This document shows positions 1-9,257 of a stretch of 55,616 bases of DNA, piece after piece (within the stretch, counting starts at the first letter, position 1; every line of letters starts with the position of its first letter). The notes beneath the pieces were generated by a model. That model was not told the DNA's origin. It did no database searches and worked only from the letters and a program-made list of their open reading frames with translations. The stretch spans positions 1 to 55,616 of the forward strand of contig JBEKYC010000047.1 of the NCBI GenBank assembly GCA_049511415.1. Direction: 5' to 3'. The stretch is from Bog-159 sp049511415 (GTDB lineage Bacteria; Acidobacteriota; Terriglobia; Bryobacterales; Bryobacteraceae). Position numbers and translations under genes: made by a program.

Positions 1-621
1 GGCGGCGAGGATATACGGGAGCAGACTTTGGAGCAGCGGCGCGCACAGCTCGAGGAGATCGCGCCGCCGGAATCGGCGCTGATCGTATCGCCCGTCGTGG
101 TGGCGGAGACTTGGGCGGAACTGGCTGTCCGCCGCGAGGAGGCCCGCACGCGCAAGGTGGAGGGGTTCATGCTGAAGCGGCTCGGGTCGCCATACCGCGT
201 GGGCCGGCGGCGGGGCGACTGGTGGAAATGGAAGATCCAGCCGTATGCCGTGGATGCCGTCCTGATCTACGCGCAGCCGGGCCATGGACGGCGCGCCAGT
301 TTGTTCACGGACTACACATTCGGCGTTTGGGATGGCGACGAGTTAGTGCCGTTTGCGAAAGCTTACTCCGGACTGACCGATGAAGAGATCCGGCAGGTAG
401 ATGCGTTCGTGCGCGCGAATACGGTGGAGAAGTTCGGGCCGGTGCGGGCGGTGAAGCCGGAGCTGGTGTTCGAGCTGGCATTTGAAGGCATCCAGCGGTC
501 GCCGCGGCACCGCTCCGGAATCGCCGTGCGCTTTCCGCGGATGGCTCGCTGGCGGTTGGACAAGAAGGCCAAGGAGGCAGACACGCTGGATACTATCCGG
601 GCGCTGCTGCCTCCGGCATAG
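1..621 (+). CDS. ATP-dependent DNA ligase, C-terminal part (5' end outside window)
   Basis: The frame is open from base 1 and ends at TAG 619-621, so the N-terminal part with the adenylated lysine lies upstream of the window. Visible are the nucleotidyltransferase motif IV (EGFMLK), motif V (WWKWK), and an OB-fold-like tail with YTFGVWDG and the basic stretch RSPRHRSGIAVRFPR. Enzymes of this family seal nicked DNA using ATP, with the OB-fold clamping the duplex. The pattern fits the bacterial ligases often found beside an Lhr-type helicase and a metallo-beta-lactamase exonuclease; those neighbours would be left of the window and cannot be checked. An internal TTG at 28 is not the real start. 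Confidence 0.85.
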   Translation, partial: GGEDIREQTLEQRRAQLEEIAPPESALIVSPVVVAETWAELAVRREEARTRKVEGFMLKRLGSPYRVGRRRGDWWKWKIQPYAVDAVLIYAQPGHGRRASLFTDYTFGVWDGDELVPFAKAYSGLTDEEIRQVDAFVRANTVEKFGPVRAVKPELVFELAFEGIQRSPRHRSGIAVRFPRMARWRLDKKAKEADTLDTIRALLPPA

Positions 622-1225
622 AGTTCCTGCCGGCTAAACTAGACAGCTCCAAACGTGCCGGATGCCTGATGAGTAGTGATTTGAGGTGTAGTTTCATTTC
701 ATGGCTATTCACCTTTCGCAAGGTTTGGCATTCTAGTTCCAGGGCCTTGTCCTTCGTTATCGGTTCGGTCGCCCGGCGCATCCGGGTGATCAATATTATC
801 GGGAATGTTCGAGTGAAGCAGCTTAGCGAGGCGGCAGCCAGGTTTGCACGCTTCACACCTTCCAGGCGGATCTTGATTGCTTCGGTCACCAACCCTGAAG
901 GATGCCGCGTTCGTCGTAGCTTACGTCTAGAGGGCACCTATGATCCGACCATGCCCGCTTCTGGCGCGAAACAATCGCACTCCCGCGAAACACCTGAGCG
1001 ACACTGGCCGTTGCAATGGGCAGAACACGGATAGTTGTCCGGTGGTCTACAAGAGTGCGACACAGATTGATAGCCTCGGCTTCACGGAAACGAATCCACA
1101 GGGCGGAGGAACGACAAGCCTACCGAATAAAATCGCGGCACGCAGTGGATACGATCGCGAAGACTAGTTGGGCGCGGCCGAGGTAGATAGGATGCGGCGT
1201 GGGCAGCCCATGTTAATCCGCACAG
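622..1225. other. Intergenic stretch without a supported gene
   Basis: About 600 bases between the ligase and the HAF-repeat gene. Open frames exist on both strands (669-1034 plus, 593-937 minus), but neither has a recognisable domain or a convincing Shine-Dalgarno. Base composition is less GC-rich than the flanking genes, which fits a decayed region. The middle of the minus frame (about 660-870) reads somewhat like protein but I cannot name it. Confidence 0.5.
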
Positions 1226-2227
1226 CTACTTGCTCACGACAAAACCGTGATATATCAAATCGAGGCCTTGGTAACTCCCGGCGATCAGGCCATAGTTAAT
1301 AGCCACCGGTATGTTATACGTCGATCCCGGCACACTAAACGTAGCGATGGCGTTCGTACCTCCGCCGGAGCGGATAAAGCCAATATAGTTACCTGAAAGG
1401 TTTATGAAGTAACCAGTGATGTCGCCTTGCGAGTTGATGGCCAGGGGATACGTATCATAGGAATCCGGCGCAGCAAAAGTAGTAATTACGCCGTCCCTAG
1501 TCCGCACAAATCCATGAGACTTGCCGCCGTCGCTGCAGTCGGCGTATTGGCCGGTCACATCGCCCGATTGGTTGATGGCCGCCGGGAAGGTCGAGTTCAG
1601 CCCGTTTGGGCACGTGCCGGGAACCGCAAATTCGTGGACGGTGGAGTCCGGCGAGCGTACGAACCCCAGATTGAACTCGATTCCTCCAGGACCCGATCCC
1701 GTGACGGTGCCCTCATCGTTGATCCCGGCTACGCTGCTACCGTCGGCCAAAATGGTAATCGTGCCGTCGGCGGCGCGGATAAATCCCGAAGTGGATCCGA
1801 AGGTGGGTATTGCCGTACCCGCGACCACACCGCTATCGTTTATGCCAGCAGGGGAGGTAAAGGTCGCGCCGGGGACGGCGAAAGTGGTAAAACTGCCGTC
1901 GGCATTCAGGACGAAGGCATAGCTAACGTTTTCAGGATCGGCTGAATAGGAGCCGGTCACTGTCCCGGCGTTATTGACCGATTGGGCAGACGTCCACCTG
2001 GAGCCGGGGACGCTGAGGCAAGTGACCGTGCCGTCGCTGGTGCGTATATACCCAACGGCTCGGTAGGTAGTCATGTAGGCAATACCGACTGCTGTCCCGC
2101 TCCCGTTCATGCCATTCACGTGAGTTCCATTTTGCACGCTGGGGCGCGCCCCGCAGACCTCGAACGTGGTAAAAACCTCAGCGTGCGCGGCAAGTGCAGA
2201 GAGCACGAAAACGAACGCTATTTTCAT
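1226..2227 (-). CDS. Secreted HAF-repeat protein
   Basis: 333 residues. An N-terminal signal peptide (MKIAFVFVLSALAAHA) is followed by about seven imperfect repeats of 40-50 residues. Each has the pattern GFVRxxDGTxxxFxVPG followed by AINxxGxVTGxY, the hallmark of the HAF (probable extracellular repeat) family. These are predicted secreted beta-rich proteins of unknown biochemical role. The start is well supported: the minus strand carries GGAGGAGG a few bases before ATG 2227. It stands alone, with large gene-poor gaps on both sides. The final repeat is shortened (VAINYGLIAGSY), a normal end for the family. Confidence 0.8.
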   Translation of the reverse strand: MKIAFVFVLSALAAHAEVFTTFEVCGARPSVQNGTHVNGMNGSGTAVGIAYMTTYRAVGYIRTSDGTVTCLSVPGSRWTSAQSVNNAGTVTGSYSADPENVSYAFVLNADGSFTTFAVPGATFTSPAGINDSGVVAGTAIPTFGSTSGFIRAADGTITILADGSSVAGINDEGTVTGSGPGGIEFNLGFVRSPDSTVHEFAVPGTCPNGLNSTFPAAINQSGDVTGQYADCSDGGKSHGFVRTRDGVITTFAAPDSYDTYPLAINSQGDITGYFINLSGNYIGFIRSGGGTNAIATFSVPGSTYNIPVAINYGLIAGSYQGLDLIYHGFVVSK

Positions 2228-2555
2228 CGTCGGACCTCCTCCATGTGTACAAGTCTACAGGGCACAGCTCGCACTGGCAAATGATTTCGATGGTGGATCA
2301 TGCGCAGCGTGATTGGTGCACAGGCGGCCACCGCCGCTGCTGAGGTGGTGCCACCCTTCTGCACGCCGTCGCCGACCGCCTGCATGGTGAGTTCGCCACC
2401 GCTCGAACACACCACGCACCTTTTTCGGCGTGACGCGGGAAGGCGACGAAGTGGGACGGGCGTGTTCTTCAGCCTGGCCGTGCGCCTGGGCCATTTGCGC
2501 GGCTACAGTTTCCGGTGGGCAAGGCGGGCAGTAAGCTGGGACTGTTCGGGCCGGA

Positions 2556-2586
2556 AGGTCGCGTGCGGTTCCGTCGAACGCGACCT
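2556..2586. repeat. 9-bp inverted repeat
   Basis: AGGTCGCGT at 2556-2564 is repeated as its exact reverse complement ACGCGACCT at 2578-2586, with a 13-base loop. It lies in a region without genes. No T-run follows, so it is not an obvious terminator. It could be an operator or a remnant of a mobile element end. Confidence 0.55.
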
Positions 2587-2903
2587 CCGTGGCCCCCGTG
2601 AATCCCAGACACTAAGCGCGGAAAAGCGCCTTTTCAACACGAAAAAACTGATGCTACTCGCGAGTTTGCCACAAATTCGAGTGTTTTAAGGCTCGCAGGA
2701 ACAACTGTACTGACTAGGCGAAGGCGTATTTCAACGAGTTCCTAGTCTAGCTAAAAGCCGGCTTCGGGCAGGATTTCCCAATGCCACTTAGTTTCCTGCG
2801 GATGGAAATTCTACGCAAAATTGTGGGGCAGCCTCCCTGGCCTGAGCGGGGCCCCGCGAGCCACCAAAGGTTGATGAAAACCGCTGTAGCCGATTGCGAA
2901 GAA

Positions 2904-2935
2904 GCGGGTTACCAACCCGCTGCAGGCTGCCAGCC
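2904..2935. repeat. Pair of adjacent palindromes (REP-like)
   Basis: GCGGGTT-ACC-AACCCGC at 2904-2920 and GGCTG-C-CAGCC at 2925-2935 form two neighbouring hairpins. They begin about 50 bases beyond the stop codon (2987) of the minus-strand DUF2911 gene. The layout resembles REP-type intergenic elements or a 3' end-protecting double hairpin. I see no second full copy in the window. Confidence 0.5.
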
Positions 2936-2986
2936 CGCCCACAAATTTGCTGCCCTACTTTGTGCAGAATCAGCGCCGCAGGCTGT

Positions 2987-4108
2987 CTAGTTGGCGTAAG
3001 CCTTGCCGTCTGCCAGTGACTTGACCATGGCTTCCAGGTTCGACTTATTCTGATTGTCGGGCGCCTGGGCCACGGCTTTCTGCGCGTACTCCAGCGCCTT
3101 CGGATAGTCGCCGACGGCCATGTAGCCGCGGGCCAGGCCGACGTTGACGGGCCAGGCGTCACCATTGCGCTCGGCGTTGAGCTTGAATACATCCAGGGCT
3201 TCCTGTTTCTTCCCGGCGGTCAGTAATTGGCGGCCATAGGTATGTATCTGGATGGCGCTGGCGGTGGGGTGGCGCAAGGCGGTCTGCATGATGGTCTGCG
3301 CATCGGCATCGCGGCCCATTTTGGAAAGCACCAGGGCCTTGGTGCTCAATGTATCGAAGTTAGTCTGGCCTATGGCAGGGTTATTGATTGCCAGGTCGGC
3401 CCAATTCAGCGCGTCTTCCAGGTGGGTGCCTTCCTGTACGCAAATCTGCGCCGCCGCATCGTAGTATTTGGGGTTGAAGCCGAAGGATCCTTTCAGTTCC
3501 TGGCGTATTTTGGTTACGTAAATGTCGCCGACGTTATCGACCTTGATGTGCCACGGCACGGAAAGTTCTTCCCATTGCAACTCGGCGGTAGCTTCCGCGG
3601 GCCGGCGCACGGGGAACTCATAAGTCAACCACTCGCGATACTCATGTTTCGCGGGTTTGACTTTGACGCGAAGGGCATCGTGGCTGTCATCATAGAAGAA
3701 GCTGCCCCAAGCTTCGGCGTCTTTCGAGAAAATGATGGTCCATTCGTCCTGGCCGGGAATGAAGTGCAAACCATACTTACCAGCGGGGAGTGTCTGGCCT
3801 TCAATCGTCACCGGATCGGAGATGGTGAAGACGGTATTTTCATTGGCGCCGCCGCGCCAGGGGCTGAGTTTTCCGCCCAGGACGCCGAGGTCGGCCATAC
3901 CATAGGGAACCAGTTTGCCCCAGATTTGACCGCGGCGGTCCCGCACGGCGGGGCTGGAGTAGTCGATGCTGATCTTGACGGGTCCGATGAACTGAGTGAC
4001 CGAAGCCTTTTGGTTGTTGCCGCTGGGCGGCCCGGTCAACCCGGGGGCCTGGGCGAAGAGCGAAGCGGACAAAGATATAGCGAGCGAGATTTGGAGCAGA
4101 GTGCGCAT
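2987..4108 (-). CDS. Secreted DUF2911 protein with C-terminal TPR repeats
   Basis: 373 residues. A signal peptide (about 1-19, ending ASLFAQ) is followed by a DUF2911 domain at about 30-190, recognised from VKISIDYSSPAVRDRRG, IWGKLVPYG, TLPAGKYGLHFIPG and WTIIFSKD. After about residue 200 the chain becomes helical with tetratricopeptide-like units (LEDALNWADLAI, ALVLSKMGRDADAQ, GYMAVGDYPKALEYAQKAV). DUF2911 proteins are exported and common in Bacteroidota and Acidobacteriota; their function is unknown. The TPR tail suggests protein-protein contact in the periplasm. It lies 45 bases downstream of the ferredoxin gene on the same strand, so co-transcription is possible. Confidence 0.8.
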   Translation of the reverse strand: MRTLLQISLAISLSASLFAQAPGLTGPPSGNNQKASVTQFIGPVKISIDYSSPAVRDRRGQIWGKLVPYGMADLGVLGGKLSPWRGGANENTVFTISDPVTIEGQTLPAGKYGLHFIPGQDEWTIIFSKDAEAWGSFFYDDSHDALRVKVKPAKHEYREWLTYEFPVRRPAEATAELQWEELSVPWHIKVDNVGDIYVTKIRQELKGSFGFNPKYYDAAAQICVQEGTHLEDALNWADLAINNPAIGQTNFDTLSTKALVLSKMGRDADAQTIMQTALRHPTASAIQIHTYGRQLLTAGKKQEALDVFKLNAERNGDAWPVNVGLARGYMAVGDYPKALEYAQKAVAQAPDNQNKSNLEAMVKSLADGKAYAN

Positions 4109-4153
4109 ACGACAGGTGACGCACGAAGCTTCAAATGGTTTGGCATCCGGCGG

Positions 4154-4411
4154 TTAATTCTTGCCGTAGTGCGCGGCGTTTTCAGCGGCGAAATGCGCCA
4201 GTTCGGCCGGCAATTCGTCGAGCGCGAAGACGGAGTTAGTCGGGCAGACGGGCGCGCAGGCGCCGCAATCGATACATTCGTCGGGCTCGACGTACAGGTG
4301 TTTGGCTTCCGCGAAGCCTGTTTCGTCTTTCTTCGGATGGATGCAGTCGACCGGGCAGGCTTCGACGCACAATTCGTCTTTAGTGCAAGTGTCGGTGATT
4401 ACGTAGGCCAT
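4154..4411 (-). CDS. Small ferredoxin with two Fe-S clusters
   Basis: 85 residues, starting MAYVITDTC at 4411; the open frame reaches 4468, but the extension does not resemble the family. Cysteines are arranged as CTKDELCVEACPVDC near the N-terminus and CIDCGACAPVCP in the middle, the pattern of FdxA-type ferredoxins carrying one 3Fe-4S or 4Fe-4S plus one 4Fe-4S cluster. Role: a soluble cytoplasmic low-potential electron carrier; the partner enzyme is not evident from neighbours. The flanking genes encode exported proteins, so the context does not point to one pathway. Confidence 0.88.
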   Translation of the reverse strand: MAYVITDTCTKDELCVEACPVDCIHPKKDETGFAEAKHLYVEPDECIDCGACAPVCPTNSVFALDELPAELAHFAAENAAHYGKN

Positions 4412-4534
4412 AGGTTCCGCGGTTGTGAAGCAATTACCCTGCCAGAGCGCTAAGTCAAGGAAGAGCAACGATCTTCAATCTAGCGGCGGCAGCGATTGGG
4501 GTATCCCACGCAGAGGGGACTTGGGCATCTGCCC

Positions 4535-5023
4535 CTATCTGGGATGCGCCGTGCCGAATTTCGCCTTCGCCACCAGGTAGCGTCCTTCATCCGGATCGAG
4601 CTGTTCGAGTGACACGGTCCCGCCGCGGCCTCCATTGGAGATGGGCATCGGGAGGAAATAGTAGGTCTCGCCCGCCTTGGCCTGCAACGAATGCAAGGAC
4701 AGCCAGGACGCGGTGCTGTATTGCGCCAGCACACAGACGTGATGGTCACCAGGGTCGACGGTCACCGAAAAATAGGTGTCGCGATCGTTGGCGCCCACCC
4801 AGTTGCCGTCGATACCAATGCGAGTATGCACGTCCTGGCCAACGAAGTAGACCAAGGCCTTTCCGTCCGAGGGCGGCGGAGTGGGGTGTTGGGATGCGTC
4901 GATCTTCACTTCCATCCTGACGTCTCGCGAGCCGCAGGCGGCGGTTTCGGCGCTGGATACGGCCGCTCGATCTTGCCCGAACGCACAGCCGCAGAGGATG
5001 ACGAGGCCAGTTACAAGCTTCAT
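4535..5023 (-). CDS. Small exported protein, DUF2846-like
   Basis: 162 residues. The N-terminus MKLVTGLVILCGCAFGQ is a signal peptide; the LCGC stretch could serve as a weak lipobox, which would make it a lipoprotein. The body contains KALVYFVGQDVHTRIGIDGN and later GDHHVCVLAQYS and GETYYFLP, which resembles DUF2846-type small beta-domain proteins. Function unknown. It is first in a run of minus-strand genes with the ferredoxin 120 bases downstream. Confidence 0.65.
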   Translation of the reverse strand: MKLVTGLVILCGCAFGQDRAAVSSAETAACGSRDVRMEVKIDASQHPTPPPSDGKALVYFVGQDVHTRIGIDGNWVGANDRDTYFSVTVDPGDHHVCVLAQYSTASWLSLHSLQAKAGETYYFLPMPISNGGRGGTVSLEQLDPDEGRYLVAKAKFGTAHPR

Positions 5024-5072
5024 AGGTCGTTTTATCTCCGCTGGTGGGACGCGGGCGAATGGGTAAGCGTTA

Positions 5073-5597
5073 CTAGAATAGGGAGGCGAGTTGCAGTGAG
5101 AAGCCGGGGAGCAGGTCCGTTTCGATTGGCTGGCTCCACTCTAGAATTCTGGCGGTGTCGCCGCGATGGATTTGGACCGTCCGCGATTTCGGGTAGACCT
5201 GCCAGACTTCGGCCGTGCCATGGCGCAGGTAGGCGCGGACCTTGTCGTGGCTTTCGGAGGCACGTTCGGTGGGGAAGATGACTTCTATAGCGATATCGGG
5301 CGCGCCGGGGATGGGGATCTTGTCCGGGTCGAGCCGGCTTGCGTTCCCGGAAAGGAGAATGCATACGTCCGGTCGGAGCCGGTCATTGCCGGTAAGCGCG
5401 AATTCAACATCCTGGTAAGCCAGGCCAGCGGGGTGGTTTGCTTTGAGATAGCCGCGAATGGCAGCCGTAATTTCAAAGGCGATATCCTGATGCCGTGGTG
5501 TAGGACTGGGCACCGGGATCAGTTCTCCGTTAATGAGCTCCCACCGCCGGCTCTTGTCGTAGGGCATGGCGTCGAACTGTGCGCCGGTCATTTGCAC
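5073..5597 (-). CDS. Uma2-family (DUF820) endonuclease-like protein
   Basis: 174 residues. It has the Uma2 restriction-endonuclease-like fold signature: WELINGEL near the N-terminus, RPDVCIL at about 75, DIAIEVIFPTE at about 100, and a conserved lysine in HDKVRAYLRHGTAEVWQV. These supply the PD-(D/E)XK-type metal site. Biological roles in bacteria are mostly unknown and the family is expanded in Cyanobacteria and Acidobacteriota. Translation may begin at GTG 5597 or ATG 5591. It starts only 4 bases after the metH stop on the same strand, so it is probably the last gene of a metH transcript. That pairing is more likely positional than functional. Confidence 0.82.
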   Translation of the reverse strand: MQMTGAQFDAMPYDKSRRWELINGELIPVPSPTPRHQDIAFEITAAIRGYLKANHPAGLAYQDVEFALTGNDRLRPDVCILLSGNASRLDPDKIPIPGAPDIAIEVIFPTERASESHDKVRAYLRHGTAEVWQVYPKSRTVQIHRGDTARILEWSQPIETDLLPGFSLQLASLF

Positions 5598-5601
5598 CGC
5601 C

Positions 5602-8600
5602 CTACGCCATCACGGCTTCGCGCTCTTCACTCGCCGTAAAGTACGCGCAGTCGGGATGCTGGAAAACCAGCGCGCTGACGCTGGCCTCCGGGTCCATCAT
5701 CATGCCTTCGGTGAGGTGCACGCCGATGTCCTCGGGACGGAGCAGCTTCCAGATTCCCTGCTGGTCGTCCAGGTTGGGACAGGCGGCGTAGCCGAAGCTG
5801 TATCGCTTGCCGCGATAGCGCGAGGTGAAGCGCTCCTGCATGGTCATGGTGGGCGGATCGGGGAAGCCCCAATCTTCGCGGATGCGGCGGTGCAGCCACT
5901 CGGCGCAGCCCTCCGCCGTCTCAATGGCCAGCGACTGCAAGCCGTGCGATTTAAAATACGCGCCTGCCTGCTTCCACTCTTCGGATTTTTGCCGTATGCC
6001 CGCGCCGGCCGTGACTACAAACATCGCCAGGTGATCCCGCTTGCCGTCTTCCGGATCTAGAATGTAATCGCTGAGGCACAGGCCTTCGTCGCGTGACTGG
6101 CGGCCGAAGCGGAAGGTGTGCAGCGGATCCGCGGCGCCGGGAGCGAATAAGCGGATGGCGTTGCCGTGGCGCTCGGCTTCGAAGAACTGCCATACGGCTC
6201 GCACGCGCATGAATTCGGCCGCTTCGCGCTTGAGATCTTCCATCTTATGGAACAGATCGAGGGCCTTGGAATCATGCTCCGCGAGGTGCTTTTCGAAGTT
6301 GCCTTTATAGCCCAGGTGCTTGCCGTATAACATGTGCGGATTGATGTAACTCCACACTTCGGCAAGATGCGGCACGTCGCGCAGCTTGCGGTCCAGATAG
6401 GGCGCGCTGGGGATCGCAACATCCGTGCGCACCTTGCGACTGCGGCCCTCGGTGACAGGCGCCGCAGGTTCGCAGGGCGGTTCCGGCGGCTCCTCGCCGT
6501 ACGTGTGGCCCGCGACCAAACCGGCGCGCGTGGCGGGGTCCATCAGCCGGTTCATGAGTTCGAGGCCGCTCATGGCGTCTTTGGCGTAGCACACGGCTTC
6601 GCCATAGGCGGGCGCGATGCGGGTGCGCGTGAAGCGGTCCGAAAGCGCCGCGCCGCCTACCAGAAGGGGCACGCGTATACCGGCATCCTTCAGGTCGCCG
6701 GCCGTGATCACCATCTGCTGCGCGCTCTTCACCAGCAGTCCGGATAGACCGATGGCATCCGGCACATGCTCCTGGTAAGCGCGGATCAGGATGTCGGGCG
6801 CTACTTTGATGCCGAGGTTGATGACGCTGTAGCCGTTGTTATTGAGGATGATCTCGACCAGGTTCTTGCCGATATCGTGCACGTCGCCTTTCACGGTGGC
6901 CAGGACGATTTTGCCGCGCGCCGCGGAATCGGCCTTTTCCATGAACTGTTCGAGATGCGTGACCGCGGCTTTCATGGCCTCGGCGGATTGCAGCACCTCG
7001 GCCACGATCAATTCGTTATTGTTGAAGAGGCGTCCCACCTCGGCCATCCCGCTCATCAGCGGACCGTTGATGATTTCGAGCGGCGTGGCGCCCTCGGCGC
7101 GTTTGCGGTCGAGATCGGCGACCAGGCCATCGCGGGTGCCTTCGATAATGTAGTTGGCCAGCCGCTGATCGAGCGGCAGGTCCTCCGCGCGGGCTTTGAC
7201 GCGCGCGCCGGTCTTGCGGAAATGGTCGCTGATGGCCGCGATGTGGAACTGGTTGATGGCCGCGCGCACGGCGGGCGACTGTTCGCGCCAGTCTTCGGGC
7301 GCCAGTTTCAGATCGTCCTGATCCGCGTCCGCGGGCGGCGTATTGAAAAGCAGGCTCTCGGCCAGACGGCGCTCGTCTTCCGGAATGGAAGCGAAGCGCT
7401 CCAGTTTCTCGGCGTTGACGATGGCGAGGTCCAGTCCGGCCTTGGTGCAGTAATACAGGAATACCGAATTGACTACTTCGCGCGCGGCGGCAGGCAGGCC
7501 GAAGGATACATTGGAAATGCCCAGCACGGTCTTGACGTAAGGGATGTTCTCCTTCACCAGCCGCACGGCTTCGATGGTTTCCACCGCGCCGCCGATGTAG
7601 TTCGCATCGCCGGTGGCGCAGGGGAAGACCAGCGGATCGATGATGATATCTTCCGGCGGAATTCCGTACTTTTCGCTAAGCAGTTTGACCGTCCGCTGGG
7701 CGACCGCCAGTTTGCGTTCGCGCGTGAAGGCCTGCGCCTGCTGCTTGTCTTCGTCGATGCATCCGGCGATCAGCGCCGCGCCGTAGGCTTTGGCGATCGG
7801 GCAGGTACGCTCGAACTTCTCTTCGCCGTCCTCCAGATTGATCGAGTTGATGATCGACTTACCCTGGCAGTACGTCAGCGCCAGTTCCATGGCGCGCGGA
7901 TCGGTAGTGTCGATCATCACCGGCGCTTTGATCTTGCGGATCAGCTTTTCGTAGAACGCCGGGATGTCCTGGATTTCGTCGCGATCGGTGCTTTGCAGGC
8001 ACACATCCACGATGTGCGCGCCGTTCTTCACCTGGCGGCGGCCGATTTCAGTGGCTTCTTCCCACTTCTCCTCGGCGACCATGTTTTTGAAGAGGCGCGA
8101 GCCGATGACATTGGTGCGCTCGCCCACGATGAGCGGCCGGTTGCTGTCTTCGGCTTCCACTAATTCGATGCCGGAGTAGTAGGCGCGGTGTGTGGGCAGC
8201 TTGCGTGGGCGCGGTTGGCGGCCCTCGGCCATCTGCGCGACAATTTTGATGTGCGCGGCGGTGGTGCCGCAGCATCCGCCCACCAGGTTGAGCCAGCCGT
8301 GCGCCACGAAACGGTCGAGTTGCTCGGCGAAGGACTGCGGGGTTTCGTTGTACTCGCCTTCCACGTTCGGCAGGCCGGCGTTGGGATAGCAGGAGACGCG
8401 CGTGGAGGCCATCTCGCTGAGCGTGCGCAGATGGTCGGTCATGAATTCCGGACCCGTGCCACAGTTCAGCCCGGCGGAGAGCAAATCCGCGTGCTCGATG
8501 GACGAGTAGAGCGCGTCGGCGGTTTGGCCGGCCAGCATCGTGCCCATGGTTTCGATGGTGCCGGAGACCATGACGGGGATCGGCCGTCCGAGTTCGCGCG

Positions 8601-9156
8601 CCAGGCGGCGGATGGCGAGTAACCCGGCTTTGATGTTGCGCGTGTCCTGACAGGTTTCGAGCAGCAGGATGTCGGCGCCGCCATCCACCAGCGGCTTGGC
8701 CAGATCGTAGTAATCCTGCTGCAGGTGTTCGAAGGTAATGGTGCGGCTGATGGTGATGCTCTTGCGCGTGGGGCCCATGGAACCGGCCACGAAGCGCGGC
8801 TTGCGCGCGGTCGAGAACTCATCGGCCGCCTCGCGCGCCAGGCGCGCGGCGGTGACCATCAATTCATAGGATTCGCCGTCGACGCCGTAATCGACCAGGT
8901 CGCTTTTGGTTCCGTTGAATGAGTTGGTCTCGATAATATCGGCGCCGGCTTCCAGATACGCGCGATGGATGCCGCGCACCACGTCCGGGCGGGTTTTCAG
9001 GAGGATTTCGTTGCAGCCTTCGAGCGCCGGTCCACCGAAGTCGGCGGCGGTGAGGTGCTGCTGTTGCAGCATGGTGCCCATGGCGCCATCGATAACCAGA
9101 ATGCGGCTCTCGAGTGCGTCGAATAGGGCCTGGCGGCGTTCCTCACTGGTGGTCAT
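5602..9156 (-). CDS. metH: Cobalamin-dependent methionine synthase
   Basis: 1184 residues from ATG 9156 (MTTSEERRQALFDAL), near the usual 1200-1230. It transfers a methyl group from methyltetrahydrofolate through cobalamin to homocysteine. The homocysteine domain (about 10-330) has DGAMGTML and the zinc-site VGGCCGTT near residue 293. The pterin-binding domain has GERTNVIGSRLFK and DVCLQSTDRDE. The cobalamin domain has DVHDIGKN near 757, supplying the axial histidine. The C-terminal AdoMet-reactivation domain has GYAACPN and LTEGMMMDPEASVSALVFQHPD. All four modules are present, so this is a complete self-reactivating enzyme. The open frame continues upstream of 9156, but the added residues are not family-like. 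No cobalamin riboswitch is recognisable in the short upstream gap. Confidence 0.97.
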   Translation of the reverse strand: MTTSEERRQALFDALESRILVIDGAMGTMLQQQHLTAADFGGPALEGCNEILLKTRPDVVRGIHRAYLEAGADIIETNSFNGTKSDLVDYGVDGESYELMVTAARLAREAADEFSTARKPRFVAGSMGPTRKSITISRTITFEHLQQDYYDLAKPLVDGGADILLLETCQDTRNIKAGLLAIRRLARELGRPIPVMVSGTIETMGTMLAGQTADALYSSIEHADLLSAGLNCGTGPEFMTDHLRTLSEMASTRVSCYPNAGLPNVEGEYNETPQSFAEQLDRFVAHGWLNLVGGCCGTTAAHIKIVAQMAEGRQPRPRKLPTHRAYYSGIELVEAEDSNRPLIVGERTNVIGSRLFKNMVAEEKWEEATEIGRRQVKNGAHIVDVCLQSTDRDEIQDIPAFYEKLIRKIKAPVMIDTTDPRAMELALTYCQGKSIINSINLEDGEEKFERTCPIAKAYGAALIAGCIDEDKQQAQAFTRERKLAVAQRTVKLLSEKYGIPPEDIIIDPLVFPCATGDANYIGGAVETIEAVRLVKENIPYVKTVLGISNVSFGLPAAAREVVNSVFLYYCTKAGLDLAIVNAEKLERFASIPEDERRLAESLLFNTPPADADQDDLKLAPEDWREQSPAVRAAINQFHIAAISDHFRKTGARVKARAEDLPLDQRLANYIIEGTRDGLVADLDRKRAEGATPLEIINGPLMSGMAEVGRLFNNNELIVAEVLQSAEAMKAAVTHLEQFMEKADSAARGKIVLATVKGDVHDIGKNLVEIILNNNGYSVINLGIKVAPDILIRAYQEHVPDAIGLSGLLVKSAQQMVITAGDLKDAGIRVPLLVGGAALSDRFTRTRIAPAYGEAVCYAKDAMSGLELMNRLMDPATRAGLVAGHTYGEEPPEPPCEPAAPVTEGRSRKVRTDVAIPSAPYLDRKLRDVPHLAEVWSYINPHMLYGKHLGYKGNFEKHLAEHDSKALDLFHKMEDLKREAAEFMRVRAVWQFFEAERHGNAIRLFAPGAADPLHTFRFGRQSRDEGLCLSDYILDPEDGKRDHLAMFVVTAGAGIRQKSEEWKQAGAYFKSHGLQSLAIETAEGCAEWLHRRIREDWGFPDPPTMTMQERFTSRYRGKRYSFGYAACPNLDDQQGIWKLLRPEDIGVHLTEGMMMDPEASVSALVFQHPDCAYFTASEEREAVMA

Positions 9157-9257
9157 GATGGATGGCGGCTGTCTTTTGATTCTAACAATTGCCGGGCGCA
9201 GGCTGCCGGGCGTCGTGTCCGCGGCTGGTTGGATTAGACTATAGTCAAAGGCAAAAA

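Larger units (their letters stand above)
2228..2986. other. Gene-poor stretch with several inverted repeats
   Basis: About 760 bases between two minus-strand genes. Possible frames (for example 2300-2689 plus and 2255-2494 minus) are low-complexity and unrecognised. The notable content is structural: a 9-bp inverted repeat at 2556-2586, a GAAAAG-CGC-CTTTTC hairpin at 2621-2635, and two adjacent palindromes at 2904-2935 just beyond the stop codon of the next gene. Confidence 0.5.

Noticed and set aside
593..937. 114-codon minus-strand open frame
   Set aside because: No domain, no good Shine-Dalgarno, overlaps the ligase end; mentioned only as part of the intergenic description.
3227..4453. 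408-codon plus-strand open frame
   Set aside because: Antisense to the DUF2911 and ferredoxin genes, both with clear family signatures.
6766..8163. 465-codon plus-strand open frame
   Set aside because: It is antisense to metH, whose motifs are complete; the frame is a by-product of GC-rich codon use, and its translation has no recognised domain.
9157..9257. Cobalamin or SAM riboswitch upstream of metH
   Set aside because: Only about 100 bases separate metH from the divergent antitoxin gene, and I see no B12-box or SAM-aptamer-like conserved core.
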